Position numbers and translations under genes: made by a program. The notes under the pieces were generated by a model. That model had not been told where the DNA came from, did no database searches, and worked only from the letters and a program-made list of their open reading frames with translations. Source: Amblyomma americanum (lineage: Eukaryota > Arthropoda > Arachnida > Ixodida > Ixodidae). Taken from it: a stretch of 64,000 bases of DNA. This document shows, one piece after another, positions 34,318 to 46,115 of the stretch (the first letter of the stretch is position 1; each line of letters begins with the position of its first letter). The DNA lies in contig NC_135505.1 of the NCBI RefSeq assembly GCF_052857255.1, positions 27,966,499-28,030,498 of the forward strand. Direction: 5' to 3'.

Positions 34318-35178
34318 TGTCACTGATCTCTCCGGAGAACACTCGGACCGAAAGAATGGACTAGGCGACGGGTGTACCCACACAAACGCACATTTAATAC
34401 ACCCTACGTGGCACACACACTAGAACACAAAACTAACCCAAAGCACAAAGACTATAAATACACACGACCCGGGCACACTGCTACTAGCGTCTACTACTAG
34501 TGTTCTACTATTAGCGGTCGGCGTTCGTGCTCACGGTTGGTTCGGTGGGGCTGCGGCGTTGTATGGATCCAGTAGGCGGCGTCGAGGCGGCGTTCGCCGT
34601 ACTTAAGCTGGCGTCGCTGGCGGCGTTCGACGCGCTTGGGCTGGCGTCGCTGGCTGCGTCGTACAAGCTCCAGGTGCAAGCGCCCGTGGAGGTGATGCCG
34701 GTGTTGTTGGCGTTGGGGGAACCACCCGGATGGGTGGGAACAGCGCTGGAGACACCCCTGGCCGTAGCAAGTGGTAGCGTCCTCTGTTGACTCCCCGGAA
34801 CGGGCTCAGGCACGGCAGGAGGTCCACGATGCGGAGTCGTAGAACGCGAGCTCATCGGAGCAGTAGCCGGCGTCGCTCTCTTCCAGCCAAACTGTCTCTG
34901 ACCCGCCGGAGCCTCCGCTTCTCTGCTGTTCCCACCGGGCCTCGCTCTCACTCGCCCTTTTATAGCCTTGGTGTTAGTCCACGTAAGCCTTGTCGTCGTC
35001 CTCTTCTCTTCTCCACCAATCATCTCTCTCCACCTCACCGAATGCTTCTCCACCAATCATCTCTCTCCACCTCAACGAATGCTTCTTCTTCCTCTTCTTT
35101 ATTCTTCGGTTAATTTTCGTCGTCTTCTTCACACCTTTTTCCCTTAAAATTTAACTTAGGCTCCTTAATATATCTGAC
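34318..35178 (-). repeat. Solo LTR of the G3 family
   Basis: About 860 bp, the same as the G3 LTR (56629-57470) but inverted. The left end starts TGTCAC and the right end has degraded (CTGAC rather than GTGACA). TGTA directly precedes the element and also occurs at 35179-35182, a candidate 4-bp target duplication. No internal G3 sequence adjoins it. Confidence 0.85.
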
Positions 35179-35182
35179 TGTA

Positions 35183-35345
35183 GGAGATTCCCAGGTGGTC
35201 GACATTATTCCGGAGCCCTCCACTACGGCACCTCTTTCTTCCTTTCTCCTTTCAGTCCCTCCTTTATCCCTTCCCATACAGCTCGGTTCAGATGTCCGCC
35301 GATATATGAGACCGATACTGTGCCATTTCCTTTCCACAAAAAACA
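35183..35345 (+). repeat. Ruka-like SINE, 5'-truncated
   Basis: Begins at CCCAGGTGGTCGA, in the middle of the SINE body, immediately after the solo LTR. It continues through ATTCCGGAGCCCTCCACTAC to the tail. Confidence 0.8.
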
Positions 35346-35496
35346 ATTTTGATTTCCTTTTTTTCGCCCCTGCTTAAAGCATGCAAACCAGCCCGGGATG
35401 ACATGAGAGAGGTTATCAGAAAAGAATTTAATGCAGGCCCTGCCTCCCCTAAGGCACCTCTTTATTCGTTTCTTCTTTCACTCCCTCTTTTATACC

Positions 35497-35905
35497 AGCC
35501 GCGGTGGCTCAGTGGTTAGGCCACTCGGATACAGATCCGGAGTTCCCGGGTTCGAACCTGACCGGGGCGGCTGCGTTTTTATAGAGGCAAAATGCTAAGG
35601 CGCCCGTGTGCCGTGCGATGTCAGTGCACGTTAGAGATCCCCAGGTGGTCGAAATTTTTTCGGAGCCCTACACTAAGGCACCTATTCCTTTCTTCTTTCA
35701 CTCCCACCTTTATCCCTTCCCTTACGGCGCGGTTCAGGTGTCCAACGATATATGAGACAGATACTGCGACATTTCGTTTCCCCAAAAAACCAATTATTAT
35801 TATTATTCCCCCCTTTATCCCTTCCCTTACGGCGCGGTTTAGGTGTTCGCCGATATGTGAGACAATACTGTACCTTTTCCTTTCCCCAAAAACCAATTTT
35901 CATTT
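35497..35905 (+). repeat. Ruka-like SINE, full length, followed by a second tail copy
   Basis: Full head (GCGGTGGCTCAGTGGTTAGG, GGTTCGAACC), body and (ATT)n tail at about 35797-35808. A second copy of only the tail module (35812-35905) follows in the same orientation. This suggests the tail module can be duplicated on its own. Confidence 0.85.
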
Positions 35906-36034
35906 CAATTTCTCCTGCATACAAACGCGATCCCACTGACCTCAAGTGTTTAGTTTCGTGTTGTCCATAACACTGGGAGCCCGGCCGGTGGCGATTATTT
36001 GCACGGCCGGGTTCGCCGAGCACAGCAGGCTCTC

Positions 36035-37082
36035 TCAGGTCTCTCAGAGTCTCCCAGAATAATCAACTTAAAGCACAGCTCGAACAGCACAGCAAGCAAA
36101 TTCAACTCCAGAGTCAACAAATCGATAGCCTTAGCAAGCAAATTCAATCGCTGCTACAAAGAATCCCACCAATAGAGAAAATGGAAATCCCTCAAGATAT
36201 CCCCTCTCACACTCCGGTAGCTAGCACATAAAACTCACCCACCCAAAGCACACCTGCCAAACGCAGAGCAGAAGAAAACACTACCACTGAGGAAGTCACA
36301 ACGTTAGGAACCCTGATCGGCGCGATCACTATCCTTCAACAGAAAATGAAAAAACAATTGGAAACCATGACTAAAGGCATGAGCACATGGGCAAGCAATC
36401 TCAACAACAGAATGACGACGCCCGAGTAGAGATCTTGAGCCCCCGGCGCCATCGCTGCTCAGGTGCTGAGGAAATTAGGCCAAGTGTTTCCCGCCACAAA
36501 AATCAAATTCAAACCATTCTCCTCCAGACCAGTGAATGATGGCAAAAAAGGGAGTGGTTGAAAAGATACGCATCCAGGACATGTACTTACAAAACAATGA
36601 ACGCAACACAGAGACTATCTCTAAACTTACAATCACGATATATCAAACCATCCGACAGATAAGAAGAATAGCCAAGAAGCACCGCGGCATGCGTGAACAT
36701 GACCTGAGGCGGCTGGTGCAGGCTTTCGTGATTAGTCGGATGGTTTACTCCCTTCCCTACCTCTACCTCACAAAGGCGGAAGAGGAAAAGGTAGATGCAC
36801 TATTCATACACGCATACAGGTCAGCCTTAAATCTCCAACAACGAGCTCCCACCACCCATCTCCTACGTATGGGAGCACACAATACACTACAAGAACTAAC
36901 TGAACTTCATCGCACGGCTCAGATTGACAGACTCTCGTTCACAAATACAGGTCGAAACATTCTCTCTTCTCTAAAGATTCAGCCAACGGGTCCAGCCCCC
37001 AACAACACCCACGCCATACCAACACACATCAGGGACAAACCCATAGTTCACCCTATGTCAAAAACGTACCCCCATAATATTA
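36035..37082 (+). pseudogene. L4 (left part): LINE with internal deletion
   Basis: 36040-36440 is a Gln/Ser-rich, coiled-coil-like ORF1 C-terminus with stops. Near 36535 it passes straight into the thumb region of an ORF2 reverse transcriptase. That frame, 36536-37080, includes RRLVQAFVISRMVYSLPYL and RMGAHNTLQEL. The endonuclease and most of the reverse transcriptase are missing, so the copy was internally deleted before or during decay. It is interrupted at 37083 by a SINE and continues at 37318. Confidence 0.75.
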
Positions 37083-37317
37083 ATAATAATAATAATAATA
37101 ATAATTGTTTTTTACGGAAAGGAAATGCCGCATTATCGATCTCATATATCGTTGGACACCTGAACCGCGCCGTAAAGAAAGAGATAAAGAAGGGAGTGAA
37201 AGAACAAAGGAAGAGAGAGGGCTCCGGAATAATTCGACCACCAGGAGATCTTTAACGTGCACTGACATCGCACAGCAGGCGGGCGCCTTAGCGTCTTGCC
37301 TCCATAAAAACGCAGCC
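37083..37317 (-). repeat. Ruka-like SINE inserted in L4
   Basis: Minus-strand tail (AAT)n at 37083-37105, then body to GCAGCC at 37317. The tRNA head is missing. LINE sequence continues on both sides, so this is an insertion into L4. Confidence 0.85.
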
Positions 37318-37777
37318 TTCACAACAACGCTCAGTCCTCTCCACACAAACGTACCAAAACATACACCCACTTCACAACCAGGCCAGACGCGAAGCTCGAG
37401 CGAAGGCTTTATATCAACCTCATGCAAACGACAAAGACGCGGTCTATGTGGACGCGGCAGAGTAAATCCGCAATTCGGCCTTCGTCATCACTGTAGCATC
37501 GCATGACCTCAAACACATACCCTCGTGCTCGATTAAGACAACCTCACTTGAAACCGAAGAAGGAGCCATAGCGCTTGCCAATTCCTCCTACGCTGCCACA
37601 CTCATTCTGAGTGACTCTAAAACTGCAATCACGAATTTTGCACGGGGACAGATTCATTCTACTGCCCGAAAAATTCTCAGTTCTTGCTCCACAGAACCCC
37701 GGCCACTTCAAATAGTTTGGGTGCCAGCCCACGCAGGTAACCCCGGCAACGAAGTGGCCCACTCTTTTACTCGAGCG
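37318..37777 (+). pseudogene. L4 (middle part): RNase H
   Basis: Continues L4 after the SINE. It encodes VYVDAAE, ETEEGAIALA, LSDSKTAI and WVPAHAGNPGNEVAH, the RNase H domain, with a stop after VDAAE. It ends at CTCGAGCG (37770-37777), where L5 was inserted. Confidence 0.78.
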
Positions 37778-38072
37778 CTGGTGATAGGATTGAGCGGACG
37801 CAGCTTGCCTGCGCTCCGTGGATTTCTCGTCCTGTGCGCGCAAGATCCATTCGCAGTTCCACATTTTTGTCCGGATCAGACGTATAACGTCGAGGATTAC
37901 TCGTGGATACGCTTTGATCCCAAGAAGTGACTTTCTTGGCATTATGCGGGACTTTAAAGCCCAAGCCAAAACGTGGGATCGCTAAGCCTCGCAAGCACTT
38001 AGGCACCGGGCCCGGCGTCCGTTGCCGCGTTCGGCCTGACCAGCGAGCAGCTACTCCGCTACGGCTTCGACG
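37778..38072 (+). promoter_or_regulatory. L5 5' leader, presumed internal promoter
   Basis: 295 bp between the insertion point and the ORF1 ATG. LINEs carry internal promoters here. No initiator or downstream element was identified with confidence. Confidence 0.45.
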
Positions 38073-39551
38073 ATGGATGTGGACCACACCCATGGCTACG
38101 ACCCCGAGTCTGGAGGATTCGGAAGTGTTCCGAGCAGCAGCAAACAAGACGAGGGGACCTTTGATAATTCACAGCCAGAACCTGGATGGAAGACGATATA
38201 TCTCAGGGCAGGACAGTGTGCACAAGGGCGCTGGGCACCGAAGACATACGATGACGACCCGAAGTCACCAGCAGCGGATCCCACGAGCCGCAAAAGGCCC
38301 CCGAGACTGCCTGACCTCGACAAGTATGAATTTAAAGTGATTATCAAGCCGAAAGACCGTTTGGACCTAAAAATGTGGGGTGGGAGTGTACACCCACTTA
38401 ACGTCGCGTTCGAAAACGCGTTACGTGGCAAGACGCTACGCGCCAAACCTTACATCAGAGTTATTGAAGAGCAAAACATCATCATCGCGGCAACTTCCCA
38501 TGTCGAAGACGCGACAGTACTTGCGAAGATCGATCACATCAACCTAGACGGGAAAAAGTACCACCTCAATGCCTACATGAGAACACCGCAAGACTCATGC
38601 AAAGGGGTGGTGCACAGGATTGACCCCAACGCATCAGACAGAGATTTAGAGAAAGACTTTTCCTCAGAAACCCACGAAATATTAGGCGTCCGAAGGCTCG
38701 GCAGATCCAACTCGGCGGTGATACTGTTCAGTGGACACAAAGTCCCTTTCTTTGTTACGTACGGGTGGATCGAGCGCAAATGTTTTCTTTATAGGAAAAC
38801 TAGACCGTTTTGCGTACTGTGCGGCAGGGAAGGACATAGACCGGACGTCTGCCCCAGCCCAGCTGAATCGAAATGTGACTCGTGCGGCAAGCTGAATCCC
38901 GGGGAAGCTCACGATTGCACTCTAACTTGTGCGGCATGCCAGGGGAATCACCACACCTACTCAAGGGAATACAAAGAAACGTTTCTGGATCCCTTCAATA
39001 AGCCTAGGAAACATCAACATTTCGATGATCAGGAGGAGAAACCGACAACCAGTGGCACCAGCAAGAGCTACGCGTCAGCTGTACGCACCAGCCGAAAAGA
39101 GCAGTTCGACAAGAAGGAATCCAGAAGAGCGGTCTCCAATTCTACGTCCAGGTCCAGGTCAAGATCTAAGTCTAGTCAACGTCGCAACTCATCAGGCCGA
39201 TCCGGAACGGAAGAGTCAAGGCATCATAAAGAGCAGGGGACCACCAGGTCGGTCTCCTTTGCATCTGAGGCGGATCCACCTGCACAGGAGACGCCACGCA
39301 CCCGAGAACGCGGACCGTCTTCGGAGAAGCAAGAAGACTCAAGACACATCGTAAAGGTGGGCTATGCTGGGTTGCCTCCATCCCTCCCCGGAAACGCGAT
39401 ATCTAAGGAGTTTAACGACCTGAAAGCAGAAATTATTCAGCTAAAAAAACAGAACGAGGCGTTGCGAGCTGAACTTAAATTGGTCAGGCTGCAGTCACAA
39501 ACAACTCACGACAAAACACCCGAAGCCCGGCCAAACTCAGTCAGTTTATGA
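38073..39551 (+). CDS. L5 ORF1 protein (gag-like, CCHC fingers), frameshifted at the end
   Basis: A 492-codon frame. The N-terminal third is acidic and Gly/Ser-rich. A central folded region precedes three Cys/His clusters: CVLCGREGHRPDVC (about residue 247), CDSCGKLNPGEAHDC (about 270) and CAACQGNHH (about 289). An Arg/Ser-rich tract (SRSRSRSKSSQRR) and a Leu-heptad coiled coil near 455-485 follow. These are the RNA-binding features of I-group ORF1 proteins. Near 39500-39540 the sense frame shifts by one and continues, in the other frame, to TAA 39784-39786. The natural protein was therefore about 80 residues longer. Confidence 0.85.
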   Translation: MDVDHTHGYDPESGGFGSVPSSSKQDEGTFDNSQPEPGWKTIYLRAGQCAQGRWAPKTYDDDPKSPAADPTSRKRPPRLPDLDKYEFKVIIKPKDRLDLKMWGGSVHPLNVAFENALRGKTLRAKPYIRVIEEQNIIIAATSHVEDATVLAKIDHINLDGKKYHLNAYMRTPQDSCKGVVHRIDPNASDRDLEKDFSSETHEILGVRRLGRSNSAVILFSGHKVPFFVTYGWIERKCFLYRKTRPFCVLCGREGHRPDVCPSPAESKCDSCGKLNPGEAHDCTLTCAACQGNHHTYSREYKETFLDPFNKPRKHQHFDDQEEKPTTSGTSKSYASAVRTSRKEQFDKKESRRAVSNSTSRSRSRSKSSQRRNSSGRSGTEESRHHKEQGTTRSVSFASEADPPAQETPRTRERGPSSEKQEDSRHIVKVGYAGLPPSLPGNAISKEFNDLKAEIIQLKKQNEALRAELKLVRLQSQTTHDKTPEARPNSVSL

Positions 39552-39791
39552 GCGCGTCATTGCAGAGCTGAGGGCTGACAGAGAGGAGCAGGATAAAAAG
39601 TTCCTACAAGTTATTCAGATGGTCAAAAACGAGCTCGCAAACGAGTCCGCCAACACTAGTAAATACATAAACCCTGCCATTGCCACAGTCCGAGACGAAT
39701 TCAAATCGAAACTCAACGAGTGCAACTTCAGAAATAGGAAATCCAAATATGCCGACAGGCACCCCCTTCCAGAAGAGGACGAATAAGGACC

Positions 39792-42700
39792 ATGGCACAT
39801 AGGGGACATGAAGATGATGAAATAACTTTATTTGCACCCGTGAAGGAATCAGAGGGCGAAAAAGACGAGTCTTGACCGCCGTCATCTTCCTCCCCTTTCA
39901 GCTGGCTGGGATCCCTTGGGATTCAGCGGTGTCCAGGGCCAGACGGATGACTTCTTTTTGTTCTTCTTCTTTCTGGCTGGCCATTAAAGCCTCCCAGGAC
40001 TCTATATTCCTGTCTGGTTCGTTGTGGCTAGGGCATGTCCACACCATGTGGATCATGTCTGCTATTTCATTACACTGTTTACACCTGGGGTCTTGGATCG
40101 CCGGATGCCATCTGCTTAGTGCGAGTGGGTTCGGAAAAACTCCCGCCTGTAACTTTCTCCATATGACCTCTTCCTTTTTGCTGAGGCCCTTGCATGCTCC
40201 AGGTAATGTCTGTCTTCCTAATCTGTAATGGTTAAGAATATCTTGGTACGTGTTCAGCTCCTCGCTCGTCTGAAGGGACTCTCTACTCGACGAGACCGCA
40301 TTGGGGTCCCGGTGTGTGAGTCCTCGGGCCAATGCGTGCGCTGTCTCGTTTCCCCGGAGGCCCTCGTGGGCCGGAGTCCAAACAAGGTTAATTAGTTCTG
40401 CCGGTGTCGGGCCGGCTGTGAGAATTTTGACTGCTTCGACAGATACCCTGCCTGCGTTGTAGTTGCGGATAGCCGATTTGGAATCTGTTATAATCACCCT
40501 AACATTCCGTTGAGTTAAAGCCAGCGCAATGGCTACCTCCTCAGCCGCTGTTGCATCACTTTGTTGGGTGCTGCAGCACGAGACTCGGTCTCCGCCCTCC
40601 CTGGTCGCCAGGGCTACGAAACCCGTTCTGCCTTCATATTCCGCCGCGTCCGTGTAAACCACGTCCTGTCTATTGGCTAATTTTTTCTGCAGAGCTTTCG
40701 CTCTGTCCTTTCGCCTACCCTCATGGTGTACCGGATGCATATTCCTTGGGAGTGGTGGGATTCTGATTTTGTTCCTTATGTCTGTTGGGATATTCTCCGT
40801 GTGTTTGAGCCGCGCTCGAGGTTCGAAGCCTAGCTTTTCTAGTATTTTTAGCCCCGAATGGCTGCGTAGAAGTCGTTGTTGTTGCGCTACTCTGGTAGCC
40901 TCAATGAGCTCGTCTAGGGGACATGAAACAATTATTTGGCAATGAAATTGTCGGGGATTTAAAAAGAAAAAAGCAAGCCTTCAATTTTTCATCGACACGT
41001 CGGAGGCGCCACCTGCTGTAATAGTACTTCAAGAAGCAAATACGGTCATCAGCATGAAGGGGTACAAAACTTTCCAAGACGAGCATAGTCTAGGAATACT
41101 TGTTCACAAGGAGTTTACCGCAACGCTGCAAGAACCGCTAGCCGAAAATATCGAACATGCTTACATTTAAATTCTTCCCAAACACAGGGGAAAACGCAGT
41201 TTGCACATACTGAACGTGTACAGTCTCCCCAGGGACTCATGTCGTCAGATAGCCACGCTATTTAATAATTTTATCAAGAGGGCAGGTAAGGACCCCCTCG
41301 TCATAGCCGGTGATTTCAATGCGCCCCATCAAGCATGGGGATATCACTTTAACAGCCCGAAAGGTAGGAGGATCCTTGAGATCGCTAACAGAGAAGGGCT
41401 CAGAATCTTAACGCATCCCCTGCAACCCACCAGAGCGGGTAATAGCGTCAGCAGAGACACCTGTCCAGATCTCACGCTTGTGAAAAACTGCCTGCAGTCC
41501 ACCTGGTCTAACACTGGCGAGTCCCTGGGCAGTGATCACTTCATCATCTCCTGCACTGTTCAGGGAGTTAAATGTCGGAAACCATTTGGCAAGGTTAAGA
41601 TTGTGAACTGGGACAAGTGGAGAGAGGAACTCGCACGTCTCCCGGACGAAGATAGCACAGATACTGAGGCATGGACAGCGCTGCAGATGAAAACTGTCGC
41701 CAGGCATTCTGCGACAGTGAACACCACGGAGGAAACTCCGGCAGTTGACCCGCACCTGTTACATCTGTTGGAATCCAGGAGATCTCTGACAAGGAGGTGG
41801 AAAAGGCAAAATTTAAATCACAAGCTGAAGACCAAGATTGCAGAACTCACCAAAGAAGCGGATGACTACGCACATAACCTCGCTAACCAAAACTGGCTCA
41901 AGCTGTGTGATGAGCTCAACGGTAGAATGGGCACGGCTAAAGCATGGGGACTCCTCAGATCCCTTATCGAGCCGAACTCAAACCGGAAAGAGCAAACAGA
42001 CACGCTCTGTAACGCCTTGCACAGCTATAAAGGGGACAACGAAGCCCTCATTGCAGAACTTGCACGGAAATTCCTCGATCTGGGATCCTCGTACCCTCTC
42101 CCTGCGTACACCGGTGCACCCAATGAAGAGATGGACCAAGACGTAACGGTTGAGGAACTGAGGGCGGAGCTTGACGTCATGCGCAAGAACACCGCTCCTG
42201 GACCGGACCAGATAAACACCAAGATGCTCTTTAATATGGATGACATCTTTTTAATAAAATTAGTGTAACACATCAACACGCAGTGCTGGCACAAGGGCCA
42301 GATCCCCGACTCCTGGAAATTGGCTTTAGTGCGATTTATTCCCAAGCCCAATAAGCCATGCGATATTGATCATTTACGACCGATCTCCCTGACGTCGTGT
42401 CTGGGTAAACTGTTCGAGAGGGTCGTGAACGCCCGACTGAAACGACTCCTGAGGAAGACTGATATCCTCCCTGACACGCTGTACGGGTTTAGAGAAAAGC
42501 TGTCTACACAGGATATTCTCCTCCGTATCAGAGAGGATATTCTGGACAACCCCGGCAGATGTCAGGTCAAGGTCATCCTTGCGCTCGATTTAAAAGGGGC
42601 ATTTGACAATGTCAACCACCAGGGAATACTGGATAAGCTTAACAGCATCAACTGTGGTGACCGCACATATAATTACGTGAGGAACTTTCTCTCCAATAGA

Positions 42701-44437
42701 AAAGCATCAATAAGTATTGGTGATCGGACCTCCTCTCCGTTCAATCTAGGTTCCAAGGGCACCCCGCAGGGAGCGGTCTTGTCTCCGCTTCTCTTCAACC
42801 TGGCCATGCGTGGGCTACCAGAGAAGCTAGACCGCATCCAAGGCATTGAGCACGCTATATACGCCGACGACATTACGATCTGGTGTTGCAGCGGTAATGA
42901 AGGGGAAATTCAAGGCCGGCTTCAGGAAGCAGCGAATGTCGTGTGCCAGCATGCGGCGAGGCATGGGTTAACGTGCTCTCCCGAGAAATCAGAGTTACTC
43001 CTGATCGACCGTGGCAAGAGGCAGGATACTGGGCTTTTGCCGTCCACTCCCTCTGTCGCCATTGCGGTCCAGGGTATGAGCATTCCGATCAAGAAAGAGA
43101 TCAAGATCATGGGAGCCATCATACCCAGCGGCAACACTAACACCACTACAATCAGACAGCTCCAAGCCTATTCCGAACAAGTCTCTAGAATGCTACGCCG
43201 GGTAATCAAGAAAAGAAATGGGCTAAGAGAGAAGGAGGCCCTAAGATTAGTTCAGGCTTTCATTCTCTCTAAACTAACATACACCACCCCGTACTTACGG
43301 CTTAGCAAAAAGGAGAAAGACCAACTAGATGTTATTATTCGAAAGGCAGTTAAGACGGCGCTGGGACTCCCTTTATGCACATCCACTAAGCGCTTACTAC
43401 AGCTGGGGATCCATGACACCATCGACGAACAAATAGAGGCCCACCGTGTAAATCAAATTGTCAGGCTCTCAACATCTAAGCCTGGCAGGAACATATTACA
43501 GAAGCTGAGAATCAGTCCACACCGGGAAGTCGCTGACAAGATCGACATGCCCATGCAGATGAGATCACACATTACGACTCACCCCATACCAAAACGCATG
43601 GATGAGGAATACAGCAGAGGACGGAGACTAGCCAGAGCTAGACACCTCTCTAAGCGCTGGGATGGAAACAAGGACACGATCTACGTCGATGCGGCTGGAC
43701 CCGTTAACGGAGTCGCGGCAATTGCAGCAGTTTCAACCCGGGGGGATATCATTGCAAGCAGCCTTATCCAAGCGGTGGATACCACATCGGCTGAAGAAGC
43801 AGCTATCGCACTAGAGATATCAAAGAACAGCGAGGCAACGGTTATGTCCGACTCACAAGCAGCGGTACGCAATTACCTCAGAGGCCGCGTTGGCGCTCCG
43901 TGTTGAGAAATTTTGGAAAGGTCTAATCCTTCCAACATCCAGATCTTCTGGACGCCAGGGCACCTCTCAACGACGGGCAATGAGGCGGCCAACACAGCTG
44001 CTCGAGCTCTCCTCCTCCGAGCATCTGGCACGCAGCCTCTCTCTGACATAGTTGACAACCCCTCACCCTTACTAAGCTACGCAGAAATTACGAAGTACTA
44101 TAAGATCACAAGAAGGGAATATCCTCTTCCTCACAAAACCCTAAGTAAATATGAAGAGCACATAATCAGGCGACTACAAACTAATACTCTGCCCAATCCT
44201 TACCTAATGAGTAAATGGTACCCAGAAACCTACAATTCGTCCTGCCCCTTCTGTGGAGCAGTTGGCACACTCTTTCACGCGGTTTGGGAATGTCAAGAAA
44301 ACCCAGACTTGGACAGCAATCCCGATCCGACTCATGAGCGCTGGGAGGCAACCCTTCATAGCCACAGCCCACTCGACCAGAAATTGCTGGTTGAGAGGGG
44401 CCGGATTATGATGACGGCCAATGGGTTCTCGTACTGA
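39792..44437 (+). pseudogene. L5 ORF2: endonuclease, reverse transcriptase, RNase H (split)
   Basis: The ATG at 39792 lies five bases after the ORF1 stop. After seven codons L6 interrupts it (39813-40927), and the frame resumes at 40928 exactly in phase. The APE-type endonuclease has LQEAN (near 41030), AGDFNAPH (near 41310) and GSDHFI (near 41530). The reverse transcriptase runs 42180-43050 with SLTSCLGKLFERV, TPQGAVLSP and IYADDITIW. RNase H (43680-44010) has YVDAAG, SAEEAAIAL, MSDSQAA and WTPGHLSTTGNEA. A CPFC...H....C finger ends it. Stops: TGA 40943 (from Trp), TAA 41168, TAA 42266, TGA 43904. There are no frameshifts over 3.5 kb. Confidence 0.88.
39813..40914 (-). mobile_element. L6: 5'-truncated LINE inserted into L5 ORF2
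   Basis: Flanked by a perfect 13-bp target duplication, TAGGGGACATGAA (39800-39812 and 40915-40927). On the minus strand it reads from the end of the reverse transcriptase through RNase H to a stop at 39898, without internal stops. Landmarks are VVYTDAAEY, AAEEVAIAL, ITDSKSAI, WTPAHEGLRGNE and a CKQC...H....C finger. It ends in AATAAAG and a short (ATC)n tail. The open frame and the exact duplication indicate a recent insertion. Confidence 0.93.
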
Positions 44438-44486
44438 ACCCACCCCGTTTTTGTGCTCTGAATAAATGTTTTTCCTCCTCCTCCTC

Positions 44487-45090
44487 CTCGAGCGTACGTC
44501 AGCCGAGCAGGGCACACCGTAGACGGGGTAGCGCTAGGGACCGGCTCGTCACCTATCATGAAATAACCGTCCATTACAGGGAACAAAGACTACTCTATCC
44601 CCCACCATACATCTCCCTCTCGAAAGAACAACACACAACCTGGAGACAGCTCCAGGCTCGCACATTCCTTTCACCGGCTTTGTTAGCCATTATCGACCCA
44701 GGCCAATACAGACCAGAATCCTCCCTGTGTGGGGCTCCGAGAGCCAACTTTTACCAAACTTTTTATCTCTGCCGAGAATTCCAACCACCACCTCGCTGCA
44801 ACCTCACGGACAAAAAGGGTTAATAGATCGCGGTCTCCAGCTCCGATCCGGCCTCACAAAGGCGGCTGTTGGAGTGGGCTGGACAGGTCGCCGCACGTCA
44901 TGGACTGTTGGCGACCACCCGGGATCAAGAGCCAGACCAACCCTTGGCATTAACTCATGCATAAGGCTCATTAATAAAGCTTTCACCTACCTACCAGTCC
45001 TCCCAGGTCTGGAGGATCGCTAGGCCCCGTGGGGAAGAGTCCGCCGGGATGAGTGAGAGGATATGGAGGGAAAGGATGACATGAGCTTCC
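44487..45090 (+). pseudogene. L4 (right part): LINE ORF2 C-terminus and 3' end
   Basis: Resumes L4 after the L5 insertion: a Gly/Ala-rich linker, then YPPPYISLSKEQHTTWRQLQ and a decayed finger region, with stops near 44820. AATAAAG at 44971 marks the 3' end. Beyond about 45005 the sequence resembles the LINE-associated block at 28770-28840. Confidence 0.7.
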
Positions 45091-45531
45091 CTGCGAAGCC
45101 GAAAAAATCCACTGGAAGCAATTTGGACCAGTACGTGAGTCAAATGTGAGTACCCTGAAGCATTACTGCTGCAGACTGCCCGGCATTCGGCATAATTCGA
45201 GGGTTTGTAAATATGAATCAGGGAGAGACAAATAGCCTTGAGCGTTTTTTGTACTAGAATGAAAACATTAAATCAGTTTAGTCATTTTCTTCAAAAAAAT
45301 TGGTGACGATGCCAACCATCAATTCTTTATGCAGTGCCATGCGTCACGCTGATTGGAAGGACGTGAACGCGAAGAAGGCGTACGGAGCGGCTTCCCAAGC
45401 AGTGTCAGTCTGGTCGATGGTGTTAATTTGCCTGGAGAGTTTTTCGCCAAGAAGCTTCACTACGACAGCCTTTCGAGTCGTCAGCGGGGTCGCACGTTTC
45501 ACCTTGAATGTAGCTAGAGGTCAGACAAGTG
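45091..45531. other. Unassigned sequence
   Basis: No gene or repeat was recognised. Confidence 0.45.
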
Positions 45532-45818
45532 AATGACGTTTGTCTCATACATCTCGGTGGGCAAGTGAACCGCGCACGTGAAGGAAGGAAAATGAAATGA
45601 AAATTGCTTTATAAAAATAAAATTACGTTTGACATATATCTCTGCGGACACCCAATTCACGCCGTAAGGGAATGAAAGTGAAATAAATTTGGATTTAGGG
45701 AAAGGAAATGACCCTTGCGTCACATATACCGGTGGACACTCGAGCCGCGTCGTAAGGAAAGCAAAGTGTAATGAAAGTTGGTTTTAAAGCAACGAAATTA
45801 CACCTGTCTCACATATCT
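45532..45818 (+). repeat. Tandem array of about 88-bp units related to the SINE tail
   Basis: Three full units start at about 45532, 45621 and 45707, and a partial one at 45796 (periods 89, 86 and 89). Each begins AAT(G/T)AC, continues GTCTCA-CATAT-CGGTGGACAC, then CCGTAAGGAAA...ATGAAAGTTGG. The same module forms the tail of the Ruka-like SINE on its minus strand. One unit occurs near 27655-27740, one near 46465-46545, and two at 62153-62275. Confidence 0.75.
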
Positions 45819-45820
45819 AC

Positions 45821-46112
45821 TCGCCGCGGTGGGTCAGTGGTTAGAGCGCTCGGCTACTGATCCGGAGCTCCCAGGTTCGAACTCGACCGTGGCGGCAGCG
45901 TTTCGATGGAGGCGAAACGCAAAGGCGCACATGTGCTGTGCGATGTCCATGCACGTTAAACATCACCAGGTGGTCGAAATTTTTCAGGAGCCCTCCACTA
46001 CAGCACCCCTTTATTCCTTTATTTCCCACCCTCCTCTATCACTTTCCTTGCGGTACGGTTGAGCTGTCCGCCGATATTTGGGACAGATACTGCGCCATTT
46101 CGTTTAATAATA
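45821..46112 (+). repeat. Ruka-like SINE, full length
   Basis: Head (CGCGGTGGGTCAGTGGTTAG, B box GGTTCGAACTC), body and (TAA)n tail at 46106-46115. Its tail meets the tail of an inverted copy. Confidence 0.88.
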
Positions 46113-46115
46113 ATA

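Larger units (their letters stand above)
37778..44486 (+). mobile_element. L5: full-length I-group LINE
   Basis: A two-ORF LINE with a 295-bp 5' leader, ORF1, ORF2 and a 3' end of AATAAATG plus a (CTC)n tail. The flanks read CTCGAGCG on both sides (37770-37777 and 44487-44494), an 8-bp target duplication that rejoins L4's RNase H. A 1.1-kb LINE (L6) is inserted near the start of ORF2. Without L6 the element is about 5.6 kb. It is the best preserved LINE in the window but is disabled by one frameshift and four stops. Confidence 0.88.

Noticed and set aside
35497..35580. Possible tRNA genes at the SINE heads (also 33925, 45821, 46425, 62137)
   Set aside because: A and B boxes are present but each is followed by the SINE body and the cloverleaf is not complete; they are SINE promoters.
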